The notes beneath the pieces were generated by a model. That model saw only the letters and a program-made list of their open reading frames with translations, was not told where the DNA came from and did no database searches. The position numbers were made by a program, and so were the translations under genes. This document shows, piece after piece, positions 8,227-16,347 of a DNA stretch of 64,000 nt. Each line of letters starts with the position of its first letter. Position 1 is the stretch's first letter. The DNA comes from Geobacillus sp. 46C-IIa. Lineage in GTDB: Bacteria; Bacillota; Bacilli; Bacillales; Anoxybacillaceae. The stretch lies in contig NZ_CP061474.1 in NCBI RefSeq assembly GCF_014679505.1, forward strand, positions 2,800,001 through 2,864,000. The letters run 5' to 3'.

Positions 8227-9303
8227 ATGAGCAAACAACGAACCGTTGCCGTGCTGACGGAAATAAAGGAAACAAGTGAACAAACATCGTTTGGCTCTAT
8301 TCATCGTTTTTGCGAAGAATTGGCGCAATATGGGAAAGAGCGCGGCCTCTTTTTTTACGTCACATCGCCGTCGCTTTATTTGCAGCGCATCGGCTATCAA
8401 TGGATTGACGGCGAGTGGGCGAAACGGGACGTGCCTCCGGCTGACGTGGTCTACAACCGGCTTCACTCGCGGCAATCGGAACATTCTCCTTTGTTCGCTG
8501 AATTGCTCATCCGTCTTGCCGAGGAAGGCGGGGCGATGTTCAACCACCGTTTTTTGCATAAATGGGAAGTACACCGCCTGTTCGAGCGTCACGAATACTT
8601 GCACCCGCATTTGCCCAAAACGGCGTTATGGAGCAGCGAAGATGTGCTTGAGTCATTTCTCGCCGCCTTCCCAGCCGTCTTTCTCAAACCGATCCACGGC
8701 AGTCAAGGACGGGGGATCTTCTGCCTTGAACGTTCAGACGGCGGAATTCGCCTTCGCCATTCCACTTCCGCTTCAACAGCCATATACAGCTCAACAGACA
8801 CATTAGCTTCCGCTTTACGGCGACGAACGAAGCTGCCAATGATCGTCCAACAAGGGCTTGAGCTCCGCACGCTTGACGGCCGCCCGGTCGATTTCCGGCT
8901 CCTTTGCCATCGCGTCCGCAACAATCATTGGCGCGTCACCTCAGCCGTTGCCCGCGTAGCGCCGCCCGATCAGTTTGTGGCCAACCTCGCCCGCGGCGGG
9001 GAACTGATGGCGATCAATGCGGTATTGCGGAAATGGCATACGGCGCCGGACGCCTTCCACCAAAAACAGCTTCTCAAAGAAATTGCGATGGAAGCAGCGG
9101 CTGTGCTCGCGCTCGAGGCGGAAGGGCTGTACGGGGAGTTTGGCATCGATCTCGCCATCGATGTTCATGGCCAGCCATGGATCATTGAGGTGAACACAAA
9201 GCCGTCGAAACAGACAGAAACGACGGCCGCCTCACAAACCGTTCGCCCGTCGGCGAAAGCGATTATTGACTATTGTTTGACACTGATAGAGGAAAAGGAG
9301 TGA
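8227..9303 (+). CDS. yheC: YheC/D-type ATP-grasp protein, copy 1
   Basis: A 358-residue ATP-grasp enzyme of the YheC/D family (spore coat-associated; substrate unknown). The nucleotide-binding loop reads KPIHGSQGRGI (about residues 156-166) and the C-terminal metal-binding strand reads WIIEVNTKPS (about 317-326). The segment DVVYNRLHSRQSE (about 76-88) recurs in copies 3 and 4. It lacks the extra N-terminal domain of those copies, so it is closest in plan to B. subtilis YheC (about 363 residues). First of four consecutive paralogues, seven bases before copy 2. It may ligate or modify a peptide or small molecule during spore formation, by family fold only. Confidence 0.82.
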   Translation: MSKQRTVAVLTEIKETSEQTSFGSIHRFCEELAQYGKERGLFFYVTSPSLYLQRIGYQWIDGEWAKRDVPPADVVYNRLHSRQSEHSPLFAELLIRLAEEGGAMFNHRFLHKWEVHRLFERHEYLHPHLPKTALWSSEDVLESFLAAFPAVFLKPIHGSQGRGIFCLERSDGGIRLRHSTSASTAIYSSTDTLASALRRRTKLPMIVQQGLELRTLDGRPVDFRLLCHRVRNNHWRVTSAVARVAPPDQFVANLARGGELMAINAVLRKWHTAPDAFHQKQLLKEIAMEAAAVLALEAEGLYGEFGIDLAIDVHGQPWIIEVNTKPSKQTETTAASQTVRPSAKAIIDYCLTLIEEKE

Positions 9304-9309
9304 ACGACA

Positions 9310-10377
9310 TTGATTTCACTCGGTTTTGTCACCCTTGACGAACAGCAAGAGCGCGGGTATTGCACCGAGGTGGCCAAACGCGCCGGGCGCTGCGGCATTT
9401 CGGTTTGCCGTTTTTCACCGTTAAATATCGACCCGCAGACGGAATATGTTCACGGCTCGATCTTTCAGGCGGAAACGAGCGAATGGACCGACGCTGTCTT
9501 TGCTATTCCGCCGTTTTTATACGACCGTTGCTTTTACGGCTATGACGATCGTTCGAAAAAAGCGAAACCGATTATGCATTGGCTGAAGCAGCGGCCGGAT
9601 CTAGTCTTTTTAGGCTACGGCCTGCCGGGCAAGTGGGAGGTGTACGAATCGCTTTCCTCTCACCCGCTTCTGTCAGCGTATGTACCGCCGACCATCCGCC
9701 TCGAGCGCGCCGATGACATGCTCGAGCTTCTCCGCCATGAACACGCCATCGTCGCCAAACCGGTGCACGGCTCCGGCGGACGCGGCATTTACATCATTCA
9801 AAAACAAGGGAAAACGCTGTCCGTCCAAGACGGGTTGGGCCAAGAACGGACGGTCATCGCCCGCCGGAAAGAACTCGAACGGCTCATCACCTCTTTGAAT
9901 CGCCGCGACGGCTATGCGCTGCAGCCGCTTCTTCCGCTGTCTACTCCGGCGCGCGAACCGTTTGATCTCCGCTTTTTATTGCAAAAAGATGAAACGGGCC
10001 GTTGGATCGAACGGGTGCGGGCTGTGCGGATCGGACGCCCGGGAACATGGGTGGCCAACGTCCGCGCTGGCGCCGATATTCGCCCGTTTGCCGATTGGCT
10101 TGACCACTTGCCTTCTCCAAAGCGCATCCTGGTGGTTGACGGCATCGAAACGATCATTCGTACACTGCCGACTTATATCGACAGTGAATTCGGCCCGCTG
10201 TTTGAGATCGGCTTAGACCTTGGCGTGGCTAACAACGGAGCGGTCTGGATTTTGGATGTAAATTCGAAGCCGGGAAGAAAAGTGATCAGTATTCTCCCGC
10301 CGGAGCAGCAAAACGACATCTATGAGGCACCGCTCCGCTACTGTTTGTTTCTAGCAAGCGAGGTGAATCACCGATGA
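9310..10377 (+). CDS. YheC/D-type ATP-grasp protein, copy 2
   Basis: A 355-residue paralogue starting at TTG, placed after AAAGGAG. The glycine loop reads KPVHGSGGRGI (about residues 152-162) and the C-terminal strand reads WILDVNSKPGR, with Asp in place of the Glu seen in copies 1 and 3. The N-terminal domain differs from the other copies: the tract around residues 60-85 reads FLYDRCFYGYDDR rather than the shared VYNRL motif. This suggests a different partner or acceptor. Its stop overlaps the start of copy 3 by four bases, so translation is likely coupled. Confidence 0.8.
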   Translation: MISLGFVTLDEQQERGYCTEVAKRAGRCGISVCRFSPLNIDPQTEYVHGSIFQAETSEWTDAVFAIPPFLYDRCFYGYDDRSKKAKPIMHWLKQRPDLVFLGYGLPGKWEVYESLSSHPLLSAYVPPTIRLERADDMLELLRHEHAIVAKPVHGSGGRGIYIIQKQGKTLSVQDGLGQERTVIARRKELERLITSLNRRDGYALQPLLPLSTPAREPFDLRFLLQKDETGRWIERVRAVRIGRPGTWVANVRAGADIRPFADWLDHLPSPKRILVVDGIETIIRTLPTYIDSEFGPLFEIGLDLGVANNGAVWILDVNSKPGRKVISILPPEQQNDIYEAPLRYCLFLASEVNHR

Positions 10378-11723
10378 CATATACGTTACTCATTGATGAC
10401 AAAGGAGAAAACACCGTCACCTTGCCGGCTTCGCTTCAGGCGGCCGGACAAACGGCGGCCGCGTTTGGCAGCCGGCTTGTCCCGTGCCGAATCGTTTCCT
10501 CTTCCGCACTTACTGACTGCGTGGTCATAACAAGCGACATCGCCCGGCGCCTGTCCATTCCGTTTGTTGCTAACGTCCATGTCTTTTTGACGGCGGAGGC
10601 CGTCCATGTCGGCCCGCTCGTCGGCATTTTGACCGCCGGGTTCACCAAGTCGCTCCATCGCCCAGTTGGGAACCGAAGCTTCTTCTTCGCCAAGTTGCTC
10701 GCACAAGAGAAGCAAGTCGGCGGGTTTGCTTTTTTGTTCGGCACTTCTCATATCGACTGGGAAAACGGCATGGTCAACGGCTATTTTTATACGGAACGAG
10801 GCTGGGAGCGACATGCGGTGCCGCTGCCGACCGTGATTTATAACCGCCTGCCGAATCGACGCATCGAAAATGACGAGACATTTCAAACGATCACTGAGAC
10901 GCTGCAAACCGCCTACGGCATCCCGGTCTTTAATGGCCATTTTTTCAACAAATGGGAGATTTACCGCCGGCTTGCCTCCCATCCCGAAGCGCAGCCGTAC
11001 TTGCCGGCGACAGCCGCCCATATCACCTGGCAGACGGTTGACCAGTTTCTTGCCCGCTACACAGAAGCATACGTAAAACCAGCCGACGGCAGCCTCGGCC
11101 GAGGCATCTGCCATTTAGTGAAAAAAAACAATGTCTACGAATGCCGTTTTCGCGATGAACAAGGGGAAACGAAAACCGCTCTGTTTCCGACCGCTATGGC
11201 ATTATGGCACCACTTGCTCGCCAATGCGCCGCTTCACCGCTATGTCATTCAGCAGGCTGTGCCGCTCATGACCGTCAATGGCCGGCCGACGGATTTTCGC
11301 GTCCACACCAATAAAAACGAATACGGTCAATGGCAAGTGAGCGCCATCGCCGCCAAAATCGCCGGGAAGCAAAGCATCACCACCCATATGAACAGCGGCG
11401 GAATCGTCAAAACGCTCGAAGAAATTTTCCCGGACACCGCCCAACGTGAAACCGTGCTGACCCGCCTGCATCATGCCGCTCTCACGCTTAGCCGTTGCCT
11501 TGACGAAACGTCGGAAACATTGATCGGTGAAATTGGCTTTGATCTCGGTGTGGATAAACAAGGGAGAATTTGGATGTTCGAAGCCAACTCCAAACCAGGA
11601 CGCTCGATTTTTCAGCATCCGGGTCTTAAAGAAGCGGATGAGCGCACGGTGCTGCTGCCGCTTGCTTACGCTGTCCATCTAAGCAAAACGGCCATCACCG
11701 AACCAGAGGCGCTTTGGCCATGA
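10374..11723 (+). CDS. yheD: YheC/D-type ATP-grasp protein, copy 3 (YheD-like)
   Basis: A 449-residue paralogue with an extra N-terminal domain of about 100 residues ending in HVGPLVGIL, then the shared ATP-grasp part: VIYNRLPNRRIE (about 154-165), KPADGSLGRGI (about 234-244) and WMFEANSKPGR near the C-terminus. Length and domain plan match B. subtilis YheD (about 453 residues), a protein that rings the forespore. The ATGA overlap with copy 2 and a second ATGA overlap with copy 4 make this a tightly coupled run. Confidence 0.83.
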   Translation: MTYTLLIDDKGENTVTLPASLQAAGQTAAAFGSRLVPCRIVSSSALTDCVVITSDIARRLSIPFVANVHVFLTAEAVHVGPLVGILTAGFTKSLHRPVGNRSFFFAKLLAQEKQVGGFAFLFGTSHIDWENGMVNGYFYTERGWERHAVPLPTVIYNRLPNRRIENDETFQTITETLQTAYGIPVFNGHFFNKWEIYRRLASHPEAQPYLPATAAHITWQTVDQFLARYTEAYVKPADGSLGRGICHLVKKNNVYECRFRDEQGETKTALFPTAMALWHHLLANAPLHRYVIQQAVPLMTVNGRPTDFRVHTNKNEYGQWQVSAIAAKIAGKQSITTHMNSGGIVKTLEEIFPDTAQRETVLTRLHHAALTLSRCLDETSETLIGEIGFDLGVDKQGRIWMFEANSKPGRSIFQHPGLKEADERTVLLPLAYAVHLSKTAITEPEALWP

Positions 11724-12886
11724 TCACCATCGGTTACCGGCGCGACACTGGCGAGTGGGTTTGCGAGGAAGGGAACGTGCTTTACCGATTTGGCAACAGT
11801 CGACTCGCTTTCGTCTCTCCCCTTCCTGATCTCACTTTTGCTGTCCGTGCGCAAGGCGGGCGGGTCGGGCCGCTTGTCGGCATTTTGATCAGCGCCTCAT
11901 CTATTCCAGCTTTGCTTGACGGGAGAAAGCGGTGGCTTGAGTCCGTCATCCGCTCGCTCCATGATGCCGGCGGCATCGCCATCGTCAGCGCCGCCGCCGG
12001 CATCGGTGAGAAAACGGTCTCCGGCTATGTATTCGTCCCGTCGCTCGAGCGTTTTGTCGAGGCATCGACTCCGTTGCCAGACGTCGTCTACAATCGGGTG
12101 AAAAGCCGCGACGAAGAACAAAACGCGCCGTTTCAAACAGCGGCCGCAAGGCTTGCTGCCCATGGCATCCCGCTTGTTAACCGTTCCTTTTTCCGCAAAT
12201 CGGACGTTTACGACGCGTTGCGGGCTGACCGTCGGCTTTGGCCGCATTTGTTGCCGACTGCGCCGATTGACACAGTGGACGATGTGCGCGCTTGGCTTGC
12301 TCAGTACGGCTGCGTCTATGTAAAACAAGATGACGGCTCAAGGGGAAGCGGTTTGCTCCGTCTCACCTCCTTGCCCGAAGCGGCGGCCATCTGCGAATCC
12401 CCCCGCGGCCAAACACGGCTCGGATCGCTCGATGAGCTGGCGCCGCTTGTCCAATCTTGCCGCTACATTGTCCAAGCAGCAGCTGACACCGATACATGGA
12501 ACGGCCGCCGTTACGATTTGCGCGTGCTTGCTCATTGGCAGCGCGGCTGCCACACCATTACCGGCATCGGTGTCCGCCTTGCCGGAACGCAGTCGGTGAC
12601 CACCCATGTCTTTCATGGCGGAACGGTGTTGCCCTACACCGAAGTCAAAGAACGGATCGATGAACAGGCGCTCGAGCAGCTGATTGCGCTTAGCGGCGAA
12701 CGGCTTAGCGAGCGGTTCGGCCTTGTCGGCGAATTTTCCGCCGACATCGGCGTCGGCCGCGAGCGGCAGCTGTACATTTATGAGATCAATGCGAAACCGA
12801 TGGTGTTTGATGAATCGGCAATTGAAGCGGAGCGGCATAGACGGCTCAATCAACTGTTCGCCGAATTAGCTCATCTTGCGCCATAG
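11720..12886 (+). CDS. YheC/D-type ATP-grasp protein, copy 4 (divergent)
   Basis: A 388-residue paralogue. I take the ATG that overlaps the copy 3 stop (ATGA) rather than the TTG six bases upstream. It has the GRVGPLVGIL N-terminal module of copy 3 in shortened form and VVYNRVKSRDEE in the middle. The nucleotide loop is KQDDGSRGSGL, with Asp and Ser at places that are Pro/His and Arg in copies 1 and 2. The C-terminal metal strand is IYEINAKPM. These changes may mark a divergent enzyme. Its last 41 bases overlap the convergent gene on the other strand. Confidence 0.8.
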   Translation: MITIGYRRDTGEWVCEEGNVLYRFGNSRLAFVSPLPDLTFAVRAQGGRVGPLVGILISASSIPALLDGRKRWLESVIRSLHDAGGIAIVSAAAGIGEKTVSGYVFVPSLERFVEASTPLPDVVYNRVKSRDEEQNAPFQTAAARLAAHGIPLVNRSFFRKSDVYDALRADRRLWPHLLPTAPIDTVDDVRAWLAQYGCVYVKQDDGSRGSGLLRLTSLPEAAAICESPRGQTRLGSLDELAPLVQSCRYIVQAAADTDTWNGRRYDLRVLAHWQRGCHTITGIGVRLAGTQSVTTHVFHGGTVLPYTEVKERIDEQALEQLIALSGERLSERFGLVGEFSADIGVGRERQLYIYEINAKPMVFDESAIEAERHRRLNQLFAELAHLAP

Positions 12887-13250
12887 CTAAAAACGCACCG
12901 CTGTACTGAAGCGCCCGGCGAAACACTTGGTCAGCTGCCTGTTTGGCCGCACCGCCCAATCGTCTGCTAATCTCCTGGCATAACTTTGCCTTTTCCCATT
13001 CTGCTTCAGCAAGGGATTGCAGCAAATCAAAACGGCTGGCATCCGCTTCTTTTTCCCCCTTTGCTTCACCGTATTCCACGTCAACGCCAGCCGCTAAATA
13101 GTACACATATTGCCAGAGCCGCTGCTGCCGGCGGGCCTCATCGAAGTAGCCAGCCCATGTTGGCTCGTCCGCTTCGAGCTCGGCAAGCTGTCTTGCCTTT
13201 TTCTCGGCCGCGGTCGTTATGCCGATCAGTTTTTTAATGGGAACGATCAT
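12846..13250 (-). CDS. Hypothetical helical protein, convergent overlap with ATP-grasp gene
   Basis: A 134-residue protein that I do not recognise. It starts at ATG a few bases after a GGAGG-type site (the minus strand reads GGGAGGAGTGATCC before it), and is rich in Ala, Glu, Gln and Arg, so mainly alpha-helical, with no membrane segment. Its 3' end overlaps the last 41 bases of ATP-grasp copy 4 in opposite orientation. The gene is head-to-head with the small acidic protein gene that follows. Codon usage is like its neighbours, which supports a real gene. A link to the spore genes beside it is only contextual. Confidence 0.62.
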   Translation of the reverse strand: MIVPIKKLIGITTAAEKKARQLAELEADEPTWAGYFDEARRQQRLWQYVYYLAAGVDVEYGEAKGEKEADASRFDLLQSLAEAEWEKAKLCQEISRRLGGAAKQAADQVFRRALQYSGAFLAMAQDELIRRTVD

Positions 13251-13358
13251 GCCGGATCACTCCTCCCTCTCTGTTTCTGCTCTATCCATATGACGGCAGC
13301 GGATAACGTATGCCTATTTGGCGCAAACTAGGAAAAACAATGAGGAAGGAGCAAAACG

Positions 13359-13547
13359 ATGGAACGGAAAGAAGCCGGACGCCAAGACGCCTTATACGAG
13401 GGGCGCGACGAATATTATCTGGATATCGACCGCATGATTAATGAAGGAATGGCGGGCGGCGTCGTGCACGGCCGCGGCGATGAGGTCAATATCGAGGAAG
13501 CGCGCGATCTTGTCAAAGAGGAACCGCCTTATGAAGCAGGCGAGTGA
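13359..13547 (+). CDS. Small acidic hypothetical protein (62 aa)
   Basis: A 62-residue, strongly acidic soluble protein with ATG nine bases after AAGGAG and a clean terminator right behind it. It is rich in Glu, Asp and Gly (tract GMAGGVVHGRGDE in the middle) and has no Cys and no membrane segment. I do not recognise the family. Position between spore ATP-grasp genes and a regulator suggests a monocistronic unit; function unknown. Confidence 0.7.
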   Translation: MERKEAGRQDALYEGRDEYYLDIDRMINEGMAGGVVHGRGDEVNIEEARDLVKEEPPYEAGE

Positions 13548-13553
13548 CCGACG

Positions 13554-13589
13554 AGCCGACTTTCCCTCCGCCGGGAAGTCGGCTTTTTG
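13554..13589 (+). terminator. Terminator after small acidic protein gene
   Basis: Stem AGCCGACTTTCCC/GGGAAGTCGGCT followed by TTTTTG. Confidence 0.88.
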
Positions 13590-13628
13590 TTATAATGAAT
13601 GAAAAACGACAGAAAGGGTTGCGCCGCG

Positions 13629-14516
13629 ATGTTAAAGGAGCTCGAATCGCTTTACGAAGGGGATATCGTCATTAACGGCCAGCCGGAACATCCAGAGGCA
13701 TATGAATGGTTTTATACCGCTGACGGCAATGAAATTGGCATCGCCAAACAGCGGTTAACGAAGCGGGAACGGCAATTGTTGGCGCTGTTTTTGACCCCAG
13801 CCGAACACCGGCGGGAGCGGGAAAGCGAAGAGGAGCGGGCGTGGAAGCGCTGGATGGCGAGCGGCGACCCGGCGGCGCCCGCCATGCTGGCCGCTCCGTA
13901 CTGCCGGCTGATTCACTTTACCGCCAACCGGCCGATCGCGAACAAAGCCGAGTTTACCGAAACAATCCGCAGCTTGTTTGAGTCCCCGATCACGATCGTT
14001 TGGGACAAAGACAGGGGCGGCCTGATCATCGAAGCGAGGCAAAAACGAACCGCTGAACTGCCCTTGCTGACGGAGATGGCTGACGCGCTCGCCGCCGATT
14101 TTTACGCTGCGATCCATCTATTTATCGGTCCGGTTCGTCCGGTCGACGATCGGCTATATGAATCGTTTCTCCTCGAAAAAGAATGTTTTGCCGCCGCCCG
14201 CCGCTTTTGGCCGAAGCAAACGGTGTATGGATGGGAAGATGTCATTCCACTTCCCCTCCTTGGCGCTGGCATCGATGAGAAGACTGCTCAACTCTTATCG
14301 TTTCTCGATGAGTTTGATGAAGACGAAATCCGGGCAATGGAGACGTTTTTGCAATGCAATTTAAACGTCTCGATGGCGGCGAAAAAGCTGTACATGCACC
14401 GCAACAGTTTGCAATACCGGATCGATAAATGGACGGAGCAAACCGGTATCGACATCAAGCGATTTAAAGGAGCAGCAGCGATCTACTTAGCTATTTTGCA
14501 CCGCCGCAGCTCTTGA
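13629..14516 (+). CDS. YxkF-like regulator with PucR-type HTH
   Basis: A 295-residue protein whose C-terminus (about residues 233-290) is a PucR/CdaR-type helix-turn-helix: NLNVSMAAKKLYMHRNSLQY then IDKWTEQTG. The rest has no obvious ligand-binding family. In B. subtilis yxkF, encoding a similar regulator, lies just before msmX, and the same order holds here, so a role in controlling sugar uptake is likely. I take the second in-frame ATG (13629), after AAAGGG, rather than the one at 13599, which overlaps the preceding terminator region and lacks a ribosome-binding site. Confidence 0.72.
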   Translation: MLKELESLYEGDIVINGQPEHPEAYEWFYTADGNEIGIAKQRLTKRERQLLALFLTPAEHRRERESEEERAWKRWMASGDPAAPAMLAAPYCRLIHFTANRPIANKAEFTETIRSLFESPITIVWDKDRGGLIIEARQKRTAELPLLTEMADALAADFYAAIHLFIGPVRPVDDRLYESFLLEKECFAAARRFWPKQTVYGWEDVIPLPLLGAGIDEKTAQLLSFLDEFDEDEIRAMETFLQCNLNVSMAAKKLYMHRNSLQYRIDKWTEQTGIDIKRFKGAAAIYLAILHRRSS

Positions 14517-14539
14517 TCCCCGATGCACCGTCTTGTCAT

Positions 14540-14569
14540 GTCGCCGAAAACGAGCGGCATTTTTTGTGC
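14540..14569 (+). terminator. Terminator after the YxkF-like gene
   Basis: Short GCCG/CGGC stem with an 8-base loop followed by ATTTTTT. It makes msmX a separate transcription unit. Confidence 0.6.
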
Positions 14570-14581
14570 ATCTTGTCCATT

Positions 14582-14595
14582 TACGAATGTTCGTA
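14582..14595. promoter_or_regulatory. 14-bp palindrome in msmX promoter region
   Basis: TACGAA-TG-TTCGTA is a perfect palindrome of 6-bp arms, placed about where a -35 box would be for the TATACA-like element at 14602-14607. It looks like an operator; the adjacent YxkF-like regulator is one candidate. Confidence 0.45.
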
Positions 14596-14618
14596 TTTTT
14601 CTATACACTAGTACTACA

Positions 14619-14632
14619 AGAAAACGATTTCA
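14619..14632 (+). promoter_or_regulatory. CcpA-type cre-like site before msmX
   Basis: AGAAAACGATTTCA matches the cre consensus TGWAANCGNTNWCA at 13 of 14 positions. It lies just downstream of the putative promoter, a usual place for catabolite repression. Confidence 0.5.
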
Positions 14633-14650
14633 ATAACAGGGGGATTCACA

Positions 14651-15763
14651 ATGGCAGAACTCGTTCTCGATCATATTTACAAAATTTACGACAACAATGT
14701 CACCGCCGTCAAAGATTTCAACTTACATATTCAAGATAAGGAGTTTATCGTCTTTGTCGGTCCGTCCGGCTGCGGCAAATCGACGACATTGCGGATGGTC
14801 GCCGGTCTTGAGGAAATTTCAAAAGGCGATCTCTATATCGACGGCAAGCGGATGAACGATGTGCCACCGAAAGACCGCGACATCGCCATGGTGTTCCAAA
14901 ACTATGCCCTTTACCCGCATATGAGCGTTTATGACAACATGGCATTCGGCTTAAAGCTTCGCAAGTTCCCAAAAGCGGAAATCGAGAAACGCGTCCGCGA
15001 GGCGGCCCGCATCCTCGGGCTCGAACAATACTTAGACCGGAAACCGAAGGCGCTCTCCGGCGGACAGCGGCAGCGCGTGGCGTTAGGGCGCGCCATCGTC
15101 CGCGATGCGAAAGTGTTTTTAATGGATGAGCCGCTTTCAAACTTGGATGCGAAACTGCGCGTGCAAATGCGTTCGGAAATCGCGAAGCTCCATCAACGCT
15201 TAGAAACGACAACCATTTACGTTACCCACGACCAAACGGAAGCGATGACGATGGCGACTCGCCTTGTCGTCATGAAAGACGGCGTCATCCAGCAGGTCGG
15301 GACGCCGCGCGAAGTGTACGAAAGACCGGAAAACATTTTCGTCGGCGGCTTTATCGGTTCTCCGGCCATGAACTTTATAAAAGGGACGCTGCAAGACGGC
15401 AAATTTGTTGTCGGCCGCACATCATTTGGCATTCCGGAAGGAAAAATGAAAGTATTGCGCGACCAAGGGTATATCGGCAAGGAAGTCATTTTAGGAATCC
15501 GTCCGGAAGACATTCACGACGAGCCGCTCTTCTTGGAGGCATCGCCGGCGACAAAAATTACGGCGCACGTTGAAGTCGCCGAGCTGCTTGGCGCCGAATC
15601 GATGATTTACTCGAACATCGACGGCCAGGAGTTCGTCGCCCGCATTGACGCCCGCACCGAGATCAAGCCGGGCCACCGCATTGATCTCGCTTTGGATATG
15701 AACAAAGCGCACTTCTTTGACATTGAAACGGAACGACGCATTCGAGCGGCGGACGAAAAGTAA
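14651..15763 (+). CDS. msmX: MsmX, shared ATPase of sugar ABC importers
   Basis: A 370-residue carbohydrate-uptake ABC ATPase. Walker A is GPSGCGKST (about residues 38-46), Q-loop FQNYALYPH, signature LSGGQRQR, Walker B VFLMDEPLSNLD and the switch His in VTHDQTEA; the C-terminal 130 residues form the OB/TOBE regulatory domain of the MalK group. In Bacillus one MsmX energises several sugar importers (maltodextrin, arabino-oligosaccharides and others) encoded elsewhere, in line with its lone position here. ATG follows CAGGGGGA. Probably subject to catabolite control through the cre-like site just upstream. Confidence 0.95.
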   Translation: MAELVLDHIYKIYDNNVTAVKDFNLHIQDKEFIVFVGPSGCGKSTTLRMVAGLEEISKGDLYIDGKRMNDVPPKDRDIAMVFQNYALYPHMSVYDNMAFGLKLRKFPKAEIEKRVREAARILGLEQYLDRKPKALSGGQRQRVALGRAIVRDAKVFLMDEPLSNLDAKLRVQMRSEIAKLHQRLETTTIYVTHDQTEAMTMATRLVVMKDGVIQQVGTPREVYERPENIFVGGFIGSPAMNFIKGTLQDGKFVVGRTSFGIPEGKMKVLRDQGYIGKEVILGIRPEDIHDEPLFLEASPATKITAHVEVAELLGAESMIYSNIDGQEFVARIDARTEIKPGHRIDLALDMNKAHFFDIETERRIRAADEK

Positions 15764-15786
15764 GCCCCCCTTTTGTTTCTATATAG

Positions 15787-15824
15787 ATGCAATAGGCTCT
15801 AGCGTTGTGCTAGAGCCTATTCTT
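15787..15824. terminator. Bidirectional terminator, msmX/zinc-ribbon gene
   Basis: AATAGGCTCTAGC arms around a short loop, overlapping the stop of the convergent gene, with T-rich flanks. Confidence 0.85.
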
Positions 15825-16059
15825 TAATAAAGCGCACTTCCTCTTCCCGGCAGTGCGGGCAATAAAACAAGTGAACGCACTCATGGTTCGTATAGGTGCG
15901 CGGGTAACCGTCGACAAACTTCATGATGTCTGCATCCATATACGGACTGTAATCATCAAAATAGTCAGTAATTTTCCCTTGGTCTTCCATCGGCTGCCGG
16001 CAGTAGCTACAGTATACCGTCATCCGGCGCAGCCCGTTGCAAAGCGGGCATACATTCAT
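15817..16059 (-). CDS. Small zinc-ribbon-like protein (80 aa)
   Basis: An 80-residue protein with three CxxC pairs: CPLC (residues 4-7), CSYC (17-20) and CPHC near the C-terminus, plus a single Cys before the last pair. This pattern suggests one or two structural zinc sites, as in small DnaJ-like or ribbon proteins. I do not recognise a named family. ATG start after GAGGAGG. It is convergent with msmX and shares its terminator. Confidence 0.75.
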   Translation of the reverse strand: MNVCPLCNGLRRMTVYCSYCRQPMEDQGKITDYFDDYSPYMDADIMKFVDGYPRTYTNHECVHLFYCPHCREEEVRFIKE

Positions 16060-16148
16060 GCTGCTTCCTCCTCTAAGATGCTCCTTAATTTTACATATTC
16101 CCTAATGATGACGGCGATAAAACGTTAAAAATTACCACATACCCACGA

Positions 16149-16178
16149 TGAATAACGGGCTAAAAACGACCCAAACTA
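16149..16178 (+). promoter_or_regulatory. Sigma-G-type promoter of SASP gene
   Basis: TGAATA, 17 bases, then CAAACTA fits the forespore sigma-G pattern and suits an alpha/beta SASP gene. The start site would be near 16185, exactly where the paired leader begins. Confidence 0.55.
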
Positions 16179-16184
16179 TGAGTA

Positions 16185-16347
16185 CCGCCAGCGGAATAGA
16201 CCACCTGCCACAACGCCTATGCTGGCGAGGGCAAAAGCGGGTGGGCGTTGGGTTCAGCCAAGCTTGGCAGCGCGCCTTATGGCGTGCGGCGCTGGTGCAA
16301 ATCCAGCCAACCCAGCCATCAAAACTTATAAGAGGAGATGATCAACT
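16185..16347 (+). promoter_or_regulatory. Long structured 5' leader of SASP mRNA (candidate RNA element)
   Basis: About 160 bases between the putative promoter and the SASP start fold on paper into a definite plan. Helix I pairs 16186-16192 (CGCCAGC) with 16221-16227, continues as 16196-16199 with 16217-16220, and has a 3-base GGA bulge. Its loop (16211-16216, CAACGC) can pair with 16245-16250. An 8-bp closing stem (16247-16254 with 16309-16316) encloses three hairpins: 16257-16268, 16270-16287 (7 bp, loop TTAT) and 16291-16307 (5 bp, loop TGCAAAT), a cloverleaf-like shape. The loop-loop pairing and the closing stem share 16247-16250, so they may exclude each other. I do not match it to a known RNA family. 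Confidence 0.5.

Noticed and set aside
10386..11114. A 242-codon minus-strand frame inside ATP-grasp copy 3
   Set aside because: Same reason: shadow of a GC-biased gene; translation lacks any fold-like pattern.
16247..16318. A tRNA gene in the SASP leader
   Set aside because: The arms and a CCA are suggestive, but the middle arm is 7 bp with a 4-base loop, the D-like loop lacks GG and there is an extra base between the T-like arm and the closing stem. Kept as a tRNA-like fold only.
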